The notes below the pieces were generated by a model. That model ran no database searches and was not told the origin of the DNA. It was given only the letters and a program-made list of their open reading frames with translations. A DNA stretch of 64,000 nt from Daucus carota subsp. sativus (taxonomy: Eukaryota > Streptophyta > Magnoliopsida > Apiales > Apiaceae): NCBI RefSeq assembly GCF_001625215.2, contig NC_030385.2:6131135-6195134 (forward strand), given 5' to 3'. Made by a program: the position numbers and the translations under genes. Positions 34,282-45,648 of the stretch are shown here, piece by piece. Within the stretch, counting starts at the first letter, position 1. Each line of letters starts with the position of its first letter.

Positions 34282-34775
34282 GCTAACTGCAATGGGCGGC
34301 TAAGCTATATGTAAGCTGGCCAAAAAACAAGATTATCTTATGGACTTGTGATTTAGTAAGCAAATGTGAGTTTTATATTAGAACTTATATATTGTGATGA
34401 CCGTTTAGTATGAGGACAAATTTCATTTCGGTCTAGTCATATGCAACTTATCTGTCTGTCTTTTCTTCTACTTCTTCAACTCAACTTTATTATATGTACC
34501 TTAGCGATCATTTTCTGCAGAAACTTAAAATATTTATCCAGGACTATTAGTTTATCATTCATGTTCTGTTATATTGGTAGAATCTCCAATTATTTTCTGA
34601 CAGCTCTGTACGTGGTTTCCAAAATAAAAACGATTCCTTTTCTTCCGATTGACGCTTTAAGAGCACTCCGTCGTCCGTCCATCTCATTTCTATACTTTTT
34701 CAAATTCATCAACTAAATATTAATATTGATAATCATCATTTTATTCATTTTTCTTTCTCTTTAGTATTCTCGTGA

Positions 34776-35170
34776 GAGCATCTCCAACCATCTAAAGCCC
34801 TTGGCTAAAAGTTGAGTTGGCATATCTAAAATAAAAAAATTTAGCCAACAGCTCCAAAAACTCAACTCCAACCATGCTTACCTGTTGTCTATAAATTTAG
34901 CCAACCTCTTATGGATGGCTAAATTTGTCGAACCTCTACAGGTCTGTAAGAAAATCTGTAGGAAGATTGTACATCATTTATTACCATATTGAACTGATAT
35001 ATTCTATTTTAACAATTTAAAATATTAATAACATACTATTTTTAAATTATAGCCAACCAATATAGCCAGTACCATTGAAGCAAAATGTCTTACAGGTTCA
35101 GCAGATTTTACATAATGTCTTACAGGTCCAATTTAGCCAACAATTATAGCCAACACCGTTGGAGATGCTC
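34776..35170. mobile_element. PIF/Harbinger-like MITE, copy 1
   Basis: Terminal inverted repeats GAGCATCTCCAAC and GTTGGAGATGCTC, with TGA on both sides (34773-34775 and 35171-35173). 395 bp. It contains 'atagccaaccaatatagcca' and 'acaggtccaatttagccaa', shared with copy 2. Confidence 0.85.
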
Positions 35171-35335
35171 TGATCGTTTGATATGTATATATCCCAGAAT
35201 TCGGATAAAAATAGGATTCCTCGTTTAAAATTTTTTATATTTCGGTATTGCCAAATTCTGCCTACTTTAGCTGCCTAACGCTACTAAAATCCTGCACGTG
35301 ATTTTGCAGAAAGCAGATATATTAAGAGCATCTCC

Positions 35336-35750
35336 AACCCTCACAAGCCCTTAATTAAAAATCTAGGTGGCTTTCCAAAATTAAATTTTATAGCTAATGT
35401 TCACAAAAAATGTAACTCCAACCACAATAAGCCCTTGTGTACAATTATAGCCATCCTCTTATGGATGACTATATTTGTCGATCCGCTACAGATCTGTAGC
35501 GAATTCCACGTCATCTCCCGCAATTTATTTTCCTACTTCCCGCTGATTACATATTATTTATTACCATGTTAAACTGATATATTCTATTTGTAACAATTTA
35601 AATATTATTAACATACTATTTTTAAATTATAGCCAACCAATATAGCCAACACCATTGAAGCAAACTGTCTTACAGGTTTAGCAAATTTTACATAATGTCT
35701 TACAGGTCCAATTTAGCCAATAATTTTAGCCAACGCCATTGGAGATACTC
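35336..35750. mobile_element. PIF/Harbinger-like MITE, copy 2
   Basis: Same family and orientation as 34776-35170. Termini GAGCATCTCCAAC and TTGGAGATACTC, with TAA target duplication on both sides (35333-35335 and 35751-35753). 415 bp. Confidence 0.87.
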
Positions 35751-35994
35751 TAAATCAAAGATATTTAAGTGTTGATAAAGAATTGAATTTCTCTTATTAA
35801 TATATGTTTAAGTAATTTAATTAAAATGTACAATTTATTAAAAATATAAAAATAGAGTCTGCAATTAGAGGACTGACTTATAAATGTAGATTACAGTAAC
35901 GGTACTTTTATAATAACATGCACAATTCTTTTTTTTTATTCACTCTTCTTATTCTTACAAATTACTCTTATACACCTTCGGTTAATATTTTGTA

Positions 35995-36307
35995 CTCCCT
36001 CCGTCCCAATGAATTATATACATTGGGATTGGACACGGAGACCAAGAAAAAGTGTAAGAAATGAGTAAAGTTAGATGGAAAGTGGGTAAAGTGGTGGGAC
36101 CCACATATTTTTTAATAATTGATTTGAGGTAGTGGAGGAAAGTAGTGGGTGTAATAGTGTTTTTATTATTATATAATGAAGATAGTGGGAAAATGTAGTG
36201 GGTGGAGTAGTGTTTTATATTATAAAAAGTTGCTATTTTGGGAATGTATAGAAATGATGGGACATCCCAAAAAGGAAACTGTATAGAATTGATTGGGACG
36301 AAGGGAG
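35995..36307. mobile_element. Stowaway-type MITE
   Basis: CTCCCTCCGTCCCAATGAAT at the left pairs with ATTGATTGGGACGAAGGGAG at the right, with TA on both sides. 313 bp. A TIR match of about 20 bases with few differences suggests a fairly recent copy. Confidence 0.9.
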
Positions 36308-36425
36308 TATATCATCTGTGACAAAAAGAAAAAAAATATATTTTTGTATATCATCTAGATGAATATGTAACGTTCCAAAAGTAAAAATTAAATTTATTGC
36401 TTACACGTGTAGATGATAATATTTA

Positions 36426-37016
36426 GGGGCCGTTTGGTTCGCTCCAGAGAAACGGAATGGAATTCAGAAACTGAAACGCGGAGAAAGGAAATGAATGGTC
36501 CTGAATTGTTTTACCTGTTTGGTTTTGTTGCAGAAACGGAATGAATTTTGTGTGATTAATTTTATATTCGATTTTTTTAATACTATATAATTTCAAAAGA
36601 GTTAAATGTATTCATATCTATAACAAGATAATTTATTTATATTCTAATAAATTAATATAATTTATTTAACCATATTATTAATTTTTTAAAATAAATTAAC
36701 ATGTGAATTATGTCACAATTATATTTAATCAAAGAAACTAAATTAAAAATTATTTTTAATTCTTAAAAATACTTTATATGATAATCTTTTATTTTAATTG
36801 TTTAAAATATGAATTATAACTCAAAATAGAAAAAAAGGTAAGGAAAGGCAATCCAAATACCTAGTTGGGGGTGGGGAATGAGTTAGGAGCAATATTGGGT
36901 AAACTCATTACTAAAAAAGGGGAAAGAGAATGATAATTTTTACAAAACAAACACGTACAAAGAGAATCAATCAGATTACCTTTCCCTTTCCTGAATACCC
37001 CTAACCAAACGGCCCC
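36426..37016. mobile_element. Tourist-like (PIF/Harbinger) MITE
   Basis: GGGGCCGTTTGGTT at the left and its exact inverse AACCAAACGGCCCC at the right, with TTA target duplication on both sides (36423-36425 and 37017-37019). 591 bp, AT-rich inside, with no transposase. Confidence 0.9.
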
Positions 37017-37019
37017 TTA

Positions 37020-38129
37020 CTTCTGCAAAAAAATTACACAAAAGAATCAATTCAATTAAAAAACATATCACACTGATATATATCCTTTTACTACTTGACT
37101 TACTATTCCACAAAACTCGCATTTTTAATTTCAAATCAAACATTATTTTCAGTCAACAGCTTGAATTTCATACTATTAAATTGACTCAAATTGAGGAGTC
37201 TAATTATTCGATATTTTGATTTGTTTAGTATCAACTTGATTCAGACTTTCCGATCCAATGAAGTGCTACAATAAACCAAAAATTTAATGTTTGATTATGT
37301 TAAAATGTTAATACGCATCTGAGATCCAAATCCACCAAATTTAGACAAATCAAATTCAAATTTACCGATTCATCATTTCTTCTCATTTTTTTTATTTTGT
37401 TATGTATCTTCTCCCTTTGTCACATCTTTCCGAGTGGATTGTTTATATTTGGAGTAAGATGATTTGAAATGTATTTTAAAACTCTTATAAAATATAAAAT
37501 ACAAATTTATAAAAATATTTAGAATGAAAATTTTAAATAGAATTTAAAAAAATAAATTATGAAATTATTTTATATACATCTTATAATATGTGTCAAGTAG
37601 TGAAGAAAATCGTAAAGAAATGAGTGAGACGGGGAGGTACAATATATTTTGGTATTTAGATTGTATAAATTTATCTTTTAAAACCTCCACGTGTACGTGT
37701 AAATCATAATAGTTATTCGGCCGCTTTTGGGTCAAATCTCAACATTTGCTAAAATTATGTTTACATTTAACCTCTACGATCACGAGGTCATGATCTAAAT
37801 CTCGACCTATTTTCTACGAAAAAACCCAACTTCAATCTGAATCTCGAAATTCTAATTTTTAGTGAAGGATTGTCTGAGCATGTTCAAAATGTGCACCTAT
37901 GCATGCAGAATTCTTTATATAGAACGAGTAGAATCAGAAGACACTTACAGCGGAAAGTATTTGTATATTACCTATGTATTAAACAAATGTTTAATTTTAT
38001 TGTATGTTCTAATAGTGTCATGTTCAAAATATTCATTGAATACTGATTTACTCCTATTTCTTTAATAATTTATCTCATTTTCGAGAAAATAGCTCATGTA
38101 CTCCGTTTTTTGGTCATCAACTATCTTAG
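37020..38129. other. Intergenic, no gene recognised
   Basis: AT-rich sequence between the MITE and the gag-like relic. It contains several 'aaatctaaatct' and 'cgacct' words but no recognisable feature. Confidence 0.35.
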
Positions 38130-38390
38130 TTAGATTAAAAGCTTTCTCAATTTCCATTTAACCAAGACATAGCTTCAATAAGACCTTTGAAACCATCAAA
38201 CTCGAGTGCCTTAATCGCTTGGAAAGATTTGAAAGTTAATATTGGTACATTCACTTGTTGTTGTTGGTTTTATTGTTGTTATTGTTCTTGTTGATGTTGC
38301 ATATATTGTTGTTGTTGCTTCACCATATTTATGGCTTGTTGCAACGTTTCAATATCTTGTTCATAGTTTAGTTGCTCGAGGTATCTTCAT
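38130..38390 (-). pseudogene. Retrotransposon gag-like relic with glutamine-rich lead-in
   Basis: The minus strand shows a CAA/CAACAA-rich stretch (38240-38390) with internal stops, then TFKSFQAIKALEFDGFKG and EAMSWLNG. This resembles the conserved gag start of Ty3/gypsy elements (form: F..F....P..F.G...P..A..WL). It is broken by stops and cut off. Confidence 0.4.
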
Positions 38391-38403
38391 CATCAAAATC
38401 AGT

Positions 38404-38524
<121 letters not shown>

Positions 38525-39295
38525 AAGTTCTATGGAGTAGACAAAAACATTGGAGTATTTGAATACAAGTTACAATTTTTGTCTACTTCATATAACTTAG
38601 TATACAAAAACATTGGAGTATTGGAGTCGAGTTACAATTTTTTAGTTTAATCAACAATAATATCTTTCATTATCCAAATTTTTATGTATTTTATCATTTA
38701 TACGTTGTCTTAAACAAAAGTATCAATCAATCAGAAAAAAGAGCGCTAAAATGATCGGACGGAAACTTTAGACGCCCGCTCAGAAAAAAGTAGACGCCCA
38801 TCCTGGTATTCTGTCTTGCGCGCTTGTATGAAGTCGCCCGAACAATTACCGTTGCTTATCAAAAATACACGCCCTGCTATATTCTTGTCAAAAAAATTCT
38901 TTTTTTTTAATAAAAAGAAACACTTCTTCCGGAACTTAAATAAAACACTGAGTGTCTTAAATAAATTATTCTCTCAGCTACAAATTACCTGAAACACTTC
39001 ACAGAAATTCATCAAGGCATCTCGTGGGAGTGAAACATAAACAAAATAAAAATCCTAAAATCCTAAAAAAAAATTATAAGAATATATTATATAATATATT
39101 AACATACATATTTTGGGCTAGAATTAGGCTTCCAAGGAGGGGTTGTCGAGATAAAATGTCTCAATTTTCCCAACGAATGCACCATCCATATATAATTTCA
39201 AGCGCTGACCGTTCACTTTAAACTTGGCCTCGTCCTGTCCCATAATCTCAATAGCTCTGTGAAATTTAACATCAGTTATAATGAATGGTCCGGAC

Positions 39296-39808
39296 TGTTA
39301 CATATTTTATGATGTCACAGGTATCTAACGTGTTTAGTGTGCAGAAATGAAGATCAGAGTTTAGCCAAAAATCAGAGCTTATCGACTGCCAGCTGGATCA
39401 GAGTTTAGCGATATTGGTCAGATATTGCAGGGGCCTAATTTCTAGGAGAAGATCTGGATAAACAAGGGAGATAAAGATTAAGGAAGATTGTGCAGATCAG
39501 GACAGCAGAGGATAGCTATTGATTAGATTATTTTAGGAAGCAGATTATTATTAAATCAATCAGTAGATATCATGTAACTGTGTATATAAACACAGCTTAG
39601 GGTTTACTCTAGATGAGTTGAATATCGAGTTCATTATTCTTGTAACCCATCAGCTCTTAGTGATAAGTTATAAATCACTAAGAGAGTATTTGTAAGCTAT
39701 TGTGATTTGGATTAATAAGAGTTTGATTAATTTATTCTCTTATTCGTGTGTTCAGTATTGATTGTATTCACTATATACAATAGTATAGTGACTTTATTCG
39801 GCCTAACA
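39296..39808 (+). mobile_element. Solo LTR (copia-type) nested in the gypsy integrase
   Basis: 513 bp beginning TGTTACATATTTTATG and ending CGGCCTAACA, flanked by a perfect CGGAC duplication (39291-39295 and 39809-39813). Removing it rejoins the integrase sequence (GPFIITDV...) across the site. It contains a TATA-like 'tatataaacacagctt'. Orientation is assigned from the TATA-like box and is tentative. Confidence 0.92.
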
Positions 39809-40579
39809 CGGACCATCAAGATTTGAGTTTCCCAGGGAAGAGTCGAAGCCTCGAATTAAATAATAACACCTTATCACAACTTGAAAATCTCTTCGTTGGA
39901 TCAATTTGTCATGCAATTTCTTCGTTCGCTCCTTGTAAAGTCGAGAATTGTCGTAAGCATCAAAACAAAGCTCATCCAATTCATTCATTTGAAGAAGCCT
40001 GACTTCACCGGCGGCCTCTAAATCCATATTTAGCTCTTTTATCACCCAAAAAGCACGATGTTCGAGCTCAACTGGCAAATGACATGCCTTACCATAGATC
40101 AAGCGATACAGAGTAGTGCCAATGGGAGTTTTGTAGACTGTCCGATAAGCCCATAAAACATCATCCAACTTTAAGGACCAATCCTTTCGAGATTTTGCAA
40201 CTACTTTTTCCAAGATGCTTTTGATTTGACGATTTGAAACTTCAACTTGACCACTTGTCTGAGGATGATATGTTAGGCCAACCTTGTGAGTAACACCATA
40301 TTTCTTGAGTAAAGTTTCAAATTGTCGGTGGCGAAAATGAGATCCACCATCACTTATTACAGTCCTTAGAACTCCAAAACGTGGGAATATGATCTTTTTA
40401 AACAACTACATAACAACCTTAGAATCATTGGTTGTCGAAGCAATTGCTTTGACTCACTTTGATACATAGTCAACTGCAACGAGGATGTATCGATTTCCGC
40501 AAGAATCTGAGAAAGGTCCCATGAAATCAACACCTCATACATCAAAAATCTCAACCTCTAGAATCCCGGTTTGTGGCAT

Positions 40580-41357
40580 CTCTGGGCATTAAAGGTGAGC
40601 GAAACCGAATCGGAACCGAAAAACCGAACCGAACCGTATAAATTTGGTCTGGTTCGATTCTAATTTTTTCGTAATTTCGGTCTATTCGGTTTTTCGGTCC
40701 GAACCGAATTAAATTTCGGTTCGATCCTTTCAAAATAAATTCAATTCTGGACCGGATAGACCGAACTTTTTATATTAATATGTTAAATACAATACATATT
40801 AATGGATACTATACTGTTAATATTAATTGCATATTTTGTTCAGATTCAGCCGCCTAACTTCCATCCTTTAACCCTAGTATCTAATTCCTTGACTCTAACA
40901 TGTTGAAAAGCTCTTCGTTTTTGACTACCGCTAATCATATTTCCGACCTCCGACCTCTAGATAATTGATTCTTAATTTAGAAAAGAATGAAGCTATATAC
41001 ACTGAATCTTGTCGAGAACTATTTGCTCGAAACTTACCTTTGGTACAATCAAATCAAAAGCTACAGTTGTTTTCCAATCATCATTCACTCGCACATAAAA
41101 TGGCTTAAGTTCCTTTCAGGTAATTTTATATAATCACTGGTCTTTTGTAGATCTCATCAGCTATACTTAAAATCTGACCTTATTATGTATATGTATAGTG
41201 AATTGCGCTTGATCATGTGCGCCATGTTATTAATAATTCAACAGTTTCAACTTGGTTTTTCTTTTCTTTTTTTAAAAAAACTTCGGTTCTTAGAGAAAGA
41301 ACCAAACCAAACCGAATTATTTCGGTTCGGTCCAAAACCGACCGAATGCTCAGCCCT
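40580..41357. mobile_element. ACCGAA-rich insertion in the gypsy integrase
   Basis: The integrase frame stops near KRQ (41357) and resumes at EMPQTGILEVE (about 40580). The 780 bp between starts 'aggtgagcgaaaccgaa' and ends 'accgaatgctcagccct', with many ACCGAA/TTCGGT words in both orientations near the ends. It is probably a non-autonomous DNA transposon of hAT-like type; the target duplication is not clear. Confidence 0.6.
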
Positions 41358-43776
41358 ACTTGACGTTTAGAAATATTACCCGTCCTCTGATAAGCATCAA
41401 AAGAAAGATAAAAAGCATGGGCATCTTTGAATAGAGAAGGCCAATAAAAACCAGATTGAAGTACCTTTGTAGCTGTCTTAGAAGGACCATGGTGGCCTCC
41501 ACAAGGAAAAGAGTGATAATGTCGTAGAACGTCATTGACCTCAAATTCGGACATCTACGAAAGATCCCATCAGCACACTTTCGATACAAGAAAGGGTCAT
41601 CCCGGAAGTATTGTTTAGCATAATAATAAAACCTCTTTCGTTGTCGATAAGTTAAATCTGGAGGATGGGATTTACTCACACAGAAATTTGAAAAGTCCGC
41701 GAACCATGGAGTGTTTGTGCCAATAGCAAATAGGTGGGCATCAGGAAAAGAATCATCAATGGGGGCGTCTAGAGCAACATCGGATGTAAACTGTAGTCGT
41801 GAAAGATGGTCTGCAACCACATTCCCAGCACCCTTTTTATCTTTGATTTCTGAGTCAAATTCCTGGAGTAACAGAATCCAACGAATAATCCTTGGTTTTG
41901 CTTCCTTCTTAGCAATAGATACTTCAGCAAGGAATAATCAGTATGAACAATGACTTTGGAACCGACGAGATAAGTTTGGAACTTATCGAGAGCATTAACA
42001 ACAACTAAGAGTTCCTTCTCGGTAGTAGCATAGTTCACTTGAGCTCCATCCAAGGTTTTACTTGAATAATAAATTGCGTGCAATGCCTTATCTTTCCGTT
42101 GACCAAGAATTGTTCCAACAGCATAATCACTCGCATCACACATGATCTCAAATGGAAGCTTCCAGTCTGGAGGTTTTATGATTGGTGCACTTATCAAAGC
42201 CTGCTTGATCCTGTAAAAAGACTCCAAACAAACATCAGTAAACTAAAACGTGGCATCCTTAAGCAATAATTGAGTGAGGGGTTTTGTAATTTTTGAAAAA
42301 TATTTAATAAAACGTCGATAAAACCCCGCATGACCTAAAAAACTCCTAACTCCCTTTACATTAACAAGAGGAGGAAGTTTCTCGATCACCTCAATTTTTG
42401 CTTTTTCAACCTGGATGCCATGTTTAGAAATAAGATGACCATGTACCACTCCTTCATTGACCATGAAGTGGCACTTTTCCCAATTTCAAACCAAATTTAC
42501 CTCTTCACATCTTTTTAGCACTTTTGAAAGATTATGCAAACACACATCACAATCAGGACCATAAACACTGAAATCATCCATAAATACTTCCATAATAGAC
42601 TCAATGAAATCAGAAAATATGGATGTCATGCAACGGTGAAAAGTCGCAAGCGCATTGCACAGTCCGAAAGGCACCCTTTGGTATGCGAAAGTACCATATG
42701 GACATGTGAATGTAGTCTTTTCCTGATCATCAGTGTGTATAGGGATCTGGAAGAACCCTCCCATCTAAATAACAAAAGAACTTATGTTACGCAAGTCTTT
42801 CAAGCATTTGATCAATGGATGGGAGAAGATAATGATCCTTTTTAGTGGCGGTGTTTAACCTACGATAGTCAATACACATTCGTCAGTCTATGATAACTCT
42901 AGTTGGAATCAATTCATCTTTATCATTCTTAATTACTGTGGTACCTCCTTTTTTAGGAACTACTTGAACCGAGCTCACCCATTCAGAATCAAAAATTGGG
43001 TAGATGATGCCCGCATCAAGTAGTTTTATCACTTCCTTTTTAACTACCTCTTGCATGTTCGGGTTCAAGCGACGTTTTCTCTATATGCAAGGCTTATAAT
43101 CCTCATCAAGATTAATTCTATGCATGCAAAAGTCTGGGCTAATCCCTTTAAGATCATCAATACTATACCCAATAGCTTTCCTATGCATACACAACATAAC
43201 AAAAAGTTGAGAAATTTGACTATGATCAAGTTTAGAGCTAACAATCACAGGACAAGACTCATCATCATCATCATCATCAAGGAACAAATACTTAAGACTA
43301 TATGGCAAAGGCTTTAACTCTAACTTTTTCACTTGAGGTTTATCACAAGGATTAATAGCATTTAGTTGGAAGACCAGCAAACTGATTATGTTGGATCATC
43401 GTGAGCAATGCCGGTTTGATCTCAAAGTTTGCTGCTTGAATATTTGGCATAACAAGGCCAGTAGGCACACCACTCGGAGAGGGTTGTGAGTAGTTCTTCA
43501 AAGATTTATTAAGAAGATCACCCATTTTAATCTTTGACTCTTGTTTCCCTTTCTTTCGTTGATCAAGATATTGTTGCAGAGTAATTTCAAAATCGGGACT
43601 AAGAGATGTTGATTCCGCGTCTCCTGTAGACCTGGGCATGAACAACTAAACAAGGAAAACAGTGAAAACAGTCTCAATTGGAACTAAAGCTCCAATGAGA
43701 CAATAGAAACAATTTAAACAATCAAACTAAAATCTACTGAAAACTAGTCGTCTTCCTGGCAGAGGCGCCAAAAACT

Positions 43777-45245
43777 TGATGTGTTAAATTAAGTCTACCG
43801 CAAGTGCACGGTGCCTGTTGTAAACAGATACTAGCAAGTACGGGTCGAATCCACAAGGAGACATGTTTCAGAATATTTAATCTAATTATAATAAATTGCT
43901 TCTAGAGAAAAGTGATTTGTGAAGAATTTTGATTAACTACTAATGCAAATAAAGTATGTTTTAAACCAATTAACTAAAATCTAGGGCAATTCAGGTCTAC
44001 CATGCTTACACCACAGCTAATTATGTGAATATTGTAATTCAATGGGTCGTGTAACTATAGCAATTGTTAATCTCTCTCAAGCATTAACACTCTCGGAAAT
44101 CCACTGATACTCTCGTACTCAATTTTAATTCCGCCAATTGAATGTGTGCCCCTACGAAGTATATCTCTCGATCAAACCCCCATTCGCATAAAATTAATCA
44201 ATGATATTGGCCAATTACAAAGATTAAATATTTAAACATATCAATTAGAATTTCACTTTAGCCGTTAAACCACTATCACATTAAAGCATAGTTATGATGC
44301 AAACATGGCTTCCCTTGCGCCAGGCCCGACTCAATCAAAGAAGAGACCCTGTGCTAAATTTAAATTTGGGGCCCTTTTATTGAAAAAAAATGCACACTAA
44401 ATAAAAATTTAACTACATTCTGCGTGTCTATTCTGTTTTTCTATTTTGTGTGCGTGTGTTTCCTTTTATCCTAAACAATTTTATGTTTTATCTAATACAT
44501 ATAACTAGACCTGTTGGATTAATATGGGGCCCCAAAATTTTTTGGGCCCGGTTCAGTTGAGCTGACTGTACCGGTTGATCACCGGCCCTGCCTTGCGCGC
44601 TAGAATGAAACTACTCACAGTAGAAGTAAAAGCAACAAGATCTATATAAAAAGTCATATATAAAAACAAGAGAATAAGGAATACCTCAAACTTAATATTA
44701 ATGGAGAAAATAAGATCCGAACTTAACAAAGTATATTTATTGGAAGAGAAGAAGTAGAAAACTCCAAACCCTAGCTAGAGCCTCTCTATCTCTCCAAAAA
44801 CTAATAATAAAAGATGTCCTCTTGATATTTTTAAAACAATATATAAAAACTCCAAAATCCAGTAGGATTATGTCTCAAAATTCGTAACTATATTTGCTGC
44901 TCTGTGTTTGGGCTTTTCCGGTTGGACTTTGCTTCTTGGACCACTCCTGAATCAAAAAAAATTTTATAAGCTTCGCGTGGCTTGTAAGATCATCCAAATT
45001 TGACATCCGGGACTCAGGATATGGCCCAAATAGTGCAGAATTCGGGTAGAACCCAATAAATCCGAATTTCCTTAGAATTTAGCTCAAAAATAGCTAATTT
45101 ATCTTGAAATCCTTCTCAACTTGGAATTCTTTATTTTCTACAACAAAACAATAAAAATCTATTAAATACAATCCAAATCAGTGCAAAATATAATAAAATA
45201 CGAGAATAAAATCATATAGAATATATATAAAAATATATTCTATCA
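43777..45245 (-). repeat. 5' LTR of the Athila-like element (1469 bp)
   Basis: Plus-strand ends TGATGTGTTAAAT and ATATTCTATCA; on the minus strand this is TGATAGAATATA...ACACATCA, followed after a few bases by the PBS-like TGGCGCC. A 270-bp hAT MITE sits inside (44321-44590). No second LTR is found in the window. Confidence 0.8.
44321..44590. mobile_element. hAT-type MITE inside the gypsy LTR
   Basis: Begins CAGGCCCGAC, ends ACCGGCCCTG, and is flanked by a perfect 8-bp duplication CCTTGCGC (44313-44320 and 44591-44598), diagnostic of hAT elements. It has GGGGCCC-rich internal words and no coding capacity. Confidence 0.92.
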
Positions 45246-45255
45246 GTTAATATAT

Positions 45256-45558
45256 AACTACTCAAAAAAAAATGGATACATTTGTAAATTGATTTTGAAG
45301 ATTAAATTATTAATATATGTACGTATATTGTATGATAAATTTATCCAATTTTATGAGTCATATATAATTATGTCATTATGTTCCATCCTTTCATCTTCTA
45401 TACATCTCTCCATTTATTAAATTTTTTAATACCTAATTCATGTTGCCACGAGTTTATTCGAGTGAGACTTATAATCAAGTTGTCATCCAAACAATAAAAA
45501 ATTAACTTGAAAAAGAGTTCGAGGGTAGACACTCAACCGATTTACAAGTCAAATCGAT
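45256..45558. repeat. Dispersed/tandem repeat unit, copy A
   Basis: 'tacatttgtaaattgatttt' through 'caagtcaaatcgat'. Bases 45373-45558 are repeated with one mismatch at 47409-47594, and the whole unit recurs, more diverged, at 47935-48290. Confidence 0.85.
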
Positions 45559-45648
45559 TTTTTAATACCTGCCGGAAAACGCTCCGCCTCTACGTGCGAA
45601 TCTCCGTCGTGTGACATGTCTTCCTCCTAAGATGAAGATCTTGAATAG

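Larger units (their letters stand above)
39126..43770 (-). mobile_element. Decayed Athila/Tat-like Ty3/gypsy element, gag-pol remains
   Basis: Read on the minus strand from the LTR: a PBS-like TGGCGCC site (43749-43770) and a gag start (43370-43645, with NFEIKPALLTMIQHNQFAGLP-type sequence). A jump at about 43355-43370 removes most of gag and the protease. Then come the pre-RT linker and reverse transcriptase (43340-42240, with VPFGLCNALATFHRCM, FMDDFSVYG and GHAGFYRRFIKYFSK), RNase H (42227-41769, CDASDYAVGTILGQ and [12 protein letters not shown]) and integrase (41820-39126, including [20 protein letters not shown] and KFKVNGQRLKLY). There are many stops and frameshifts. The integrase is interrupted twice, by an ACCGAA-rich insertion (about 40580-41357) and by a solo LTR (39296-39808). 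The 3' LTR is absent. Confidence 0.85.

Noticed and set aside
33965..34303. Open frames of Ser/Leu or Arg/Glu repeats on both strands
   Set aside because: They are translations of the CT/GA microsatellite in the NRAMP leader; only the short MGSLQQ... start is real coding.
40551..40760. Arg/Asn-rich minus-strand frame
   Set aside because: Translation of the ACCGAA-rich end of a DNA transposon insertion.
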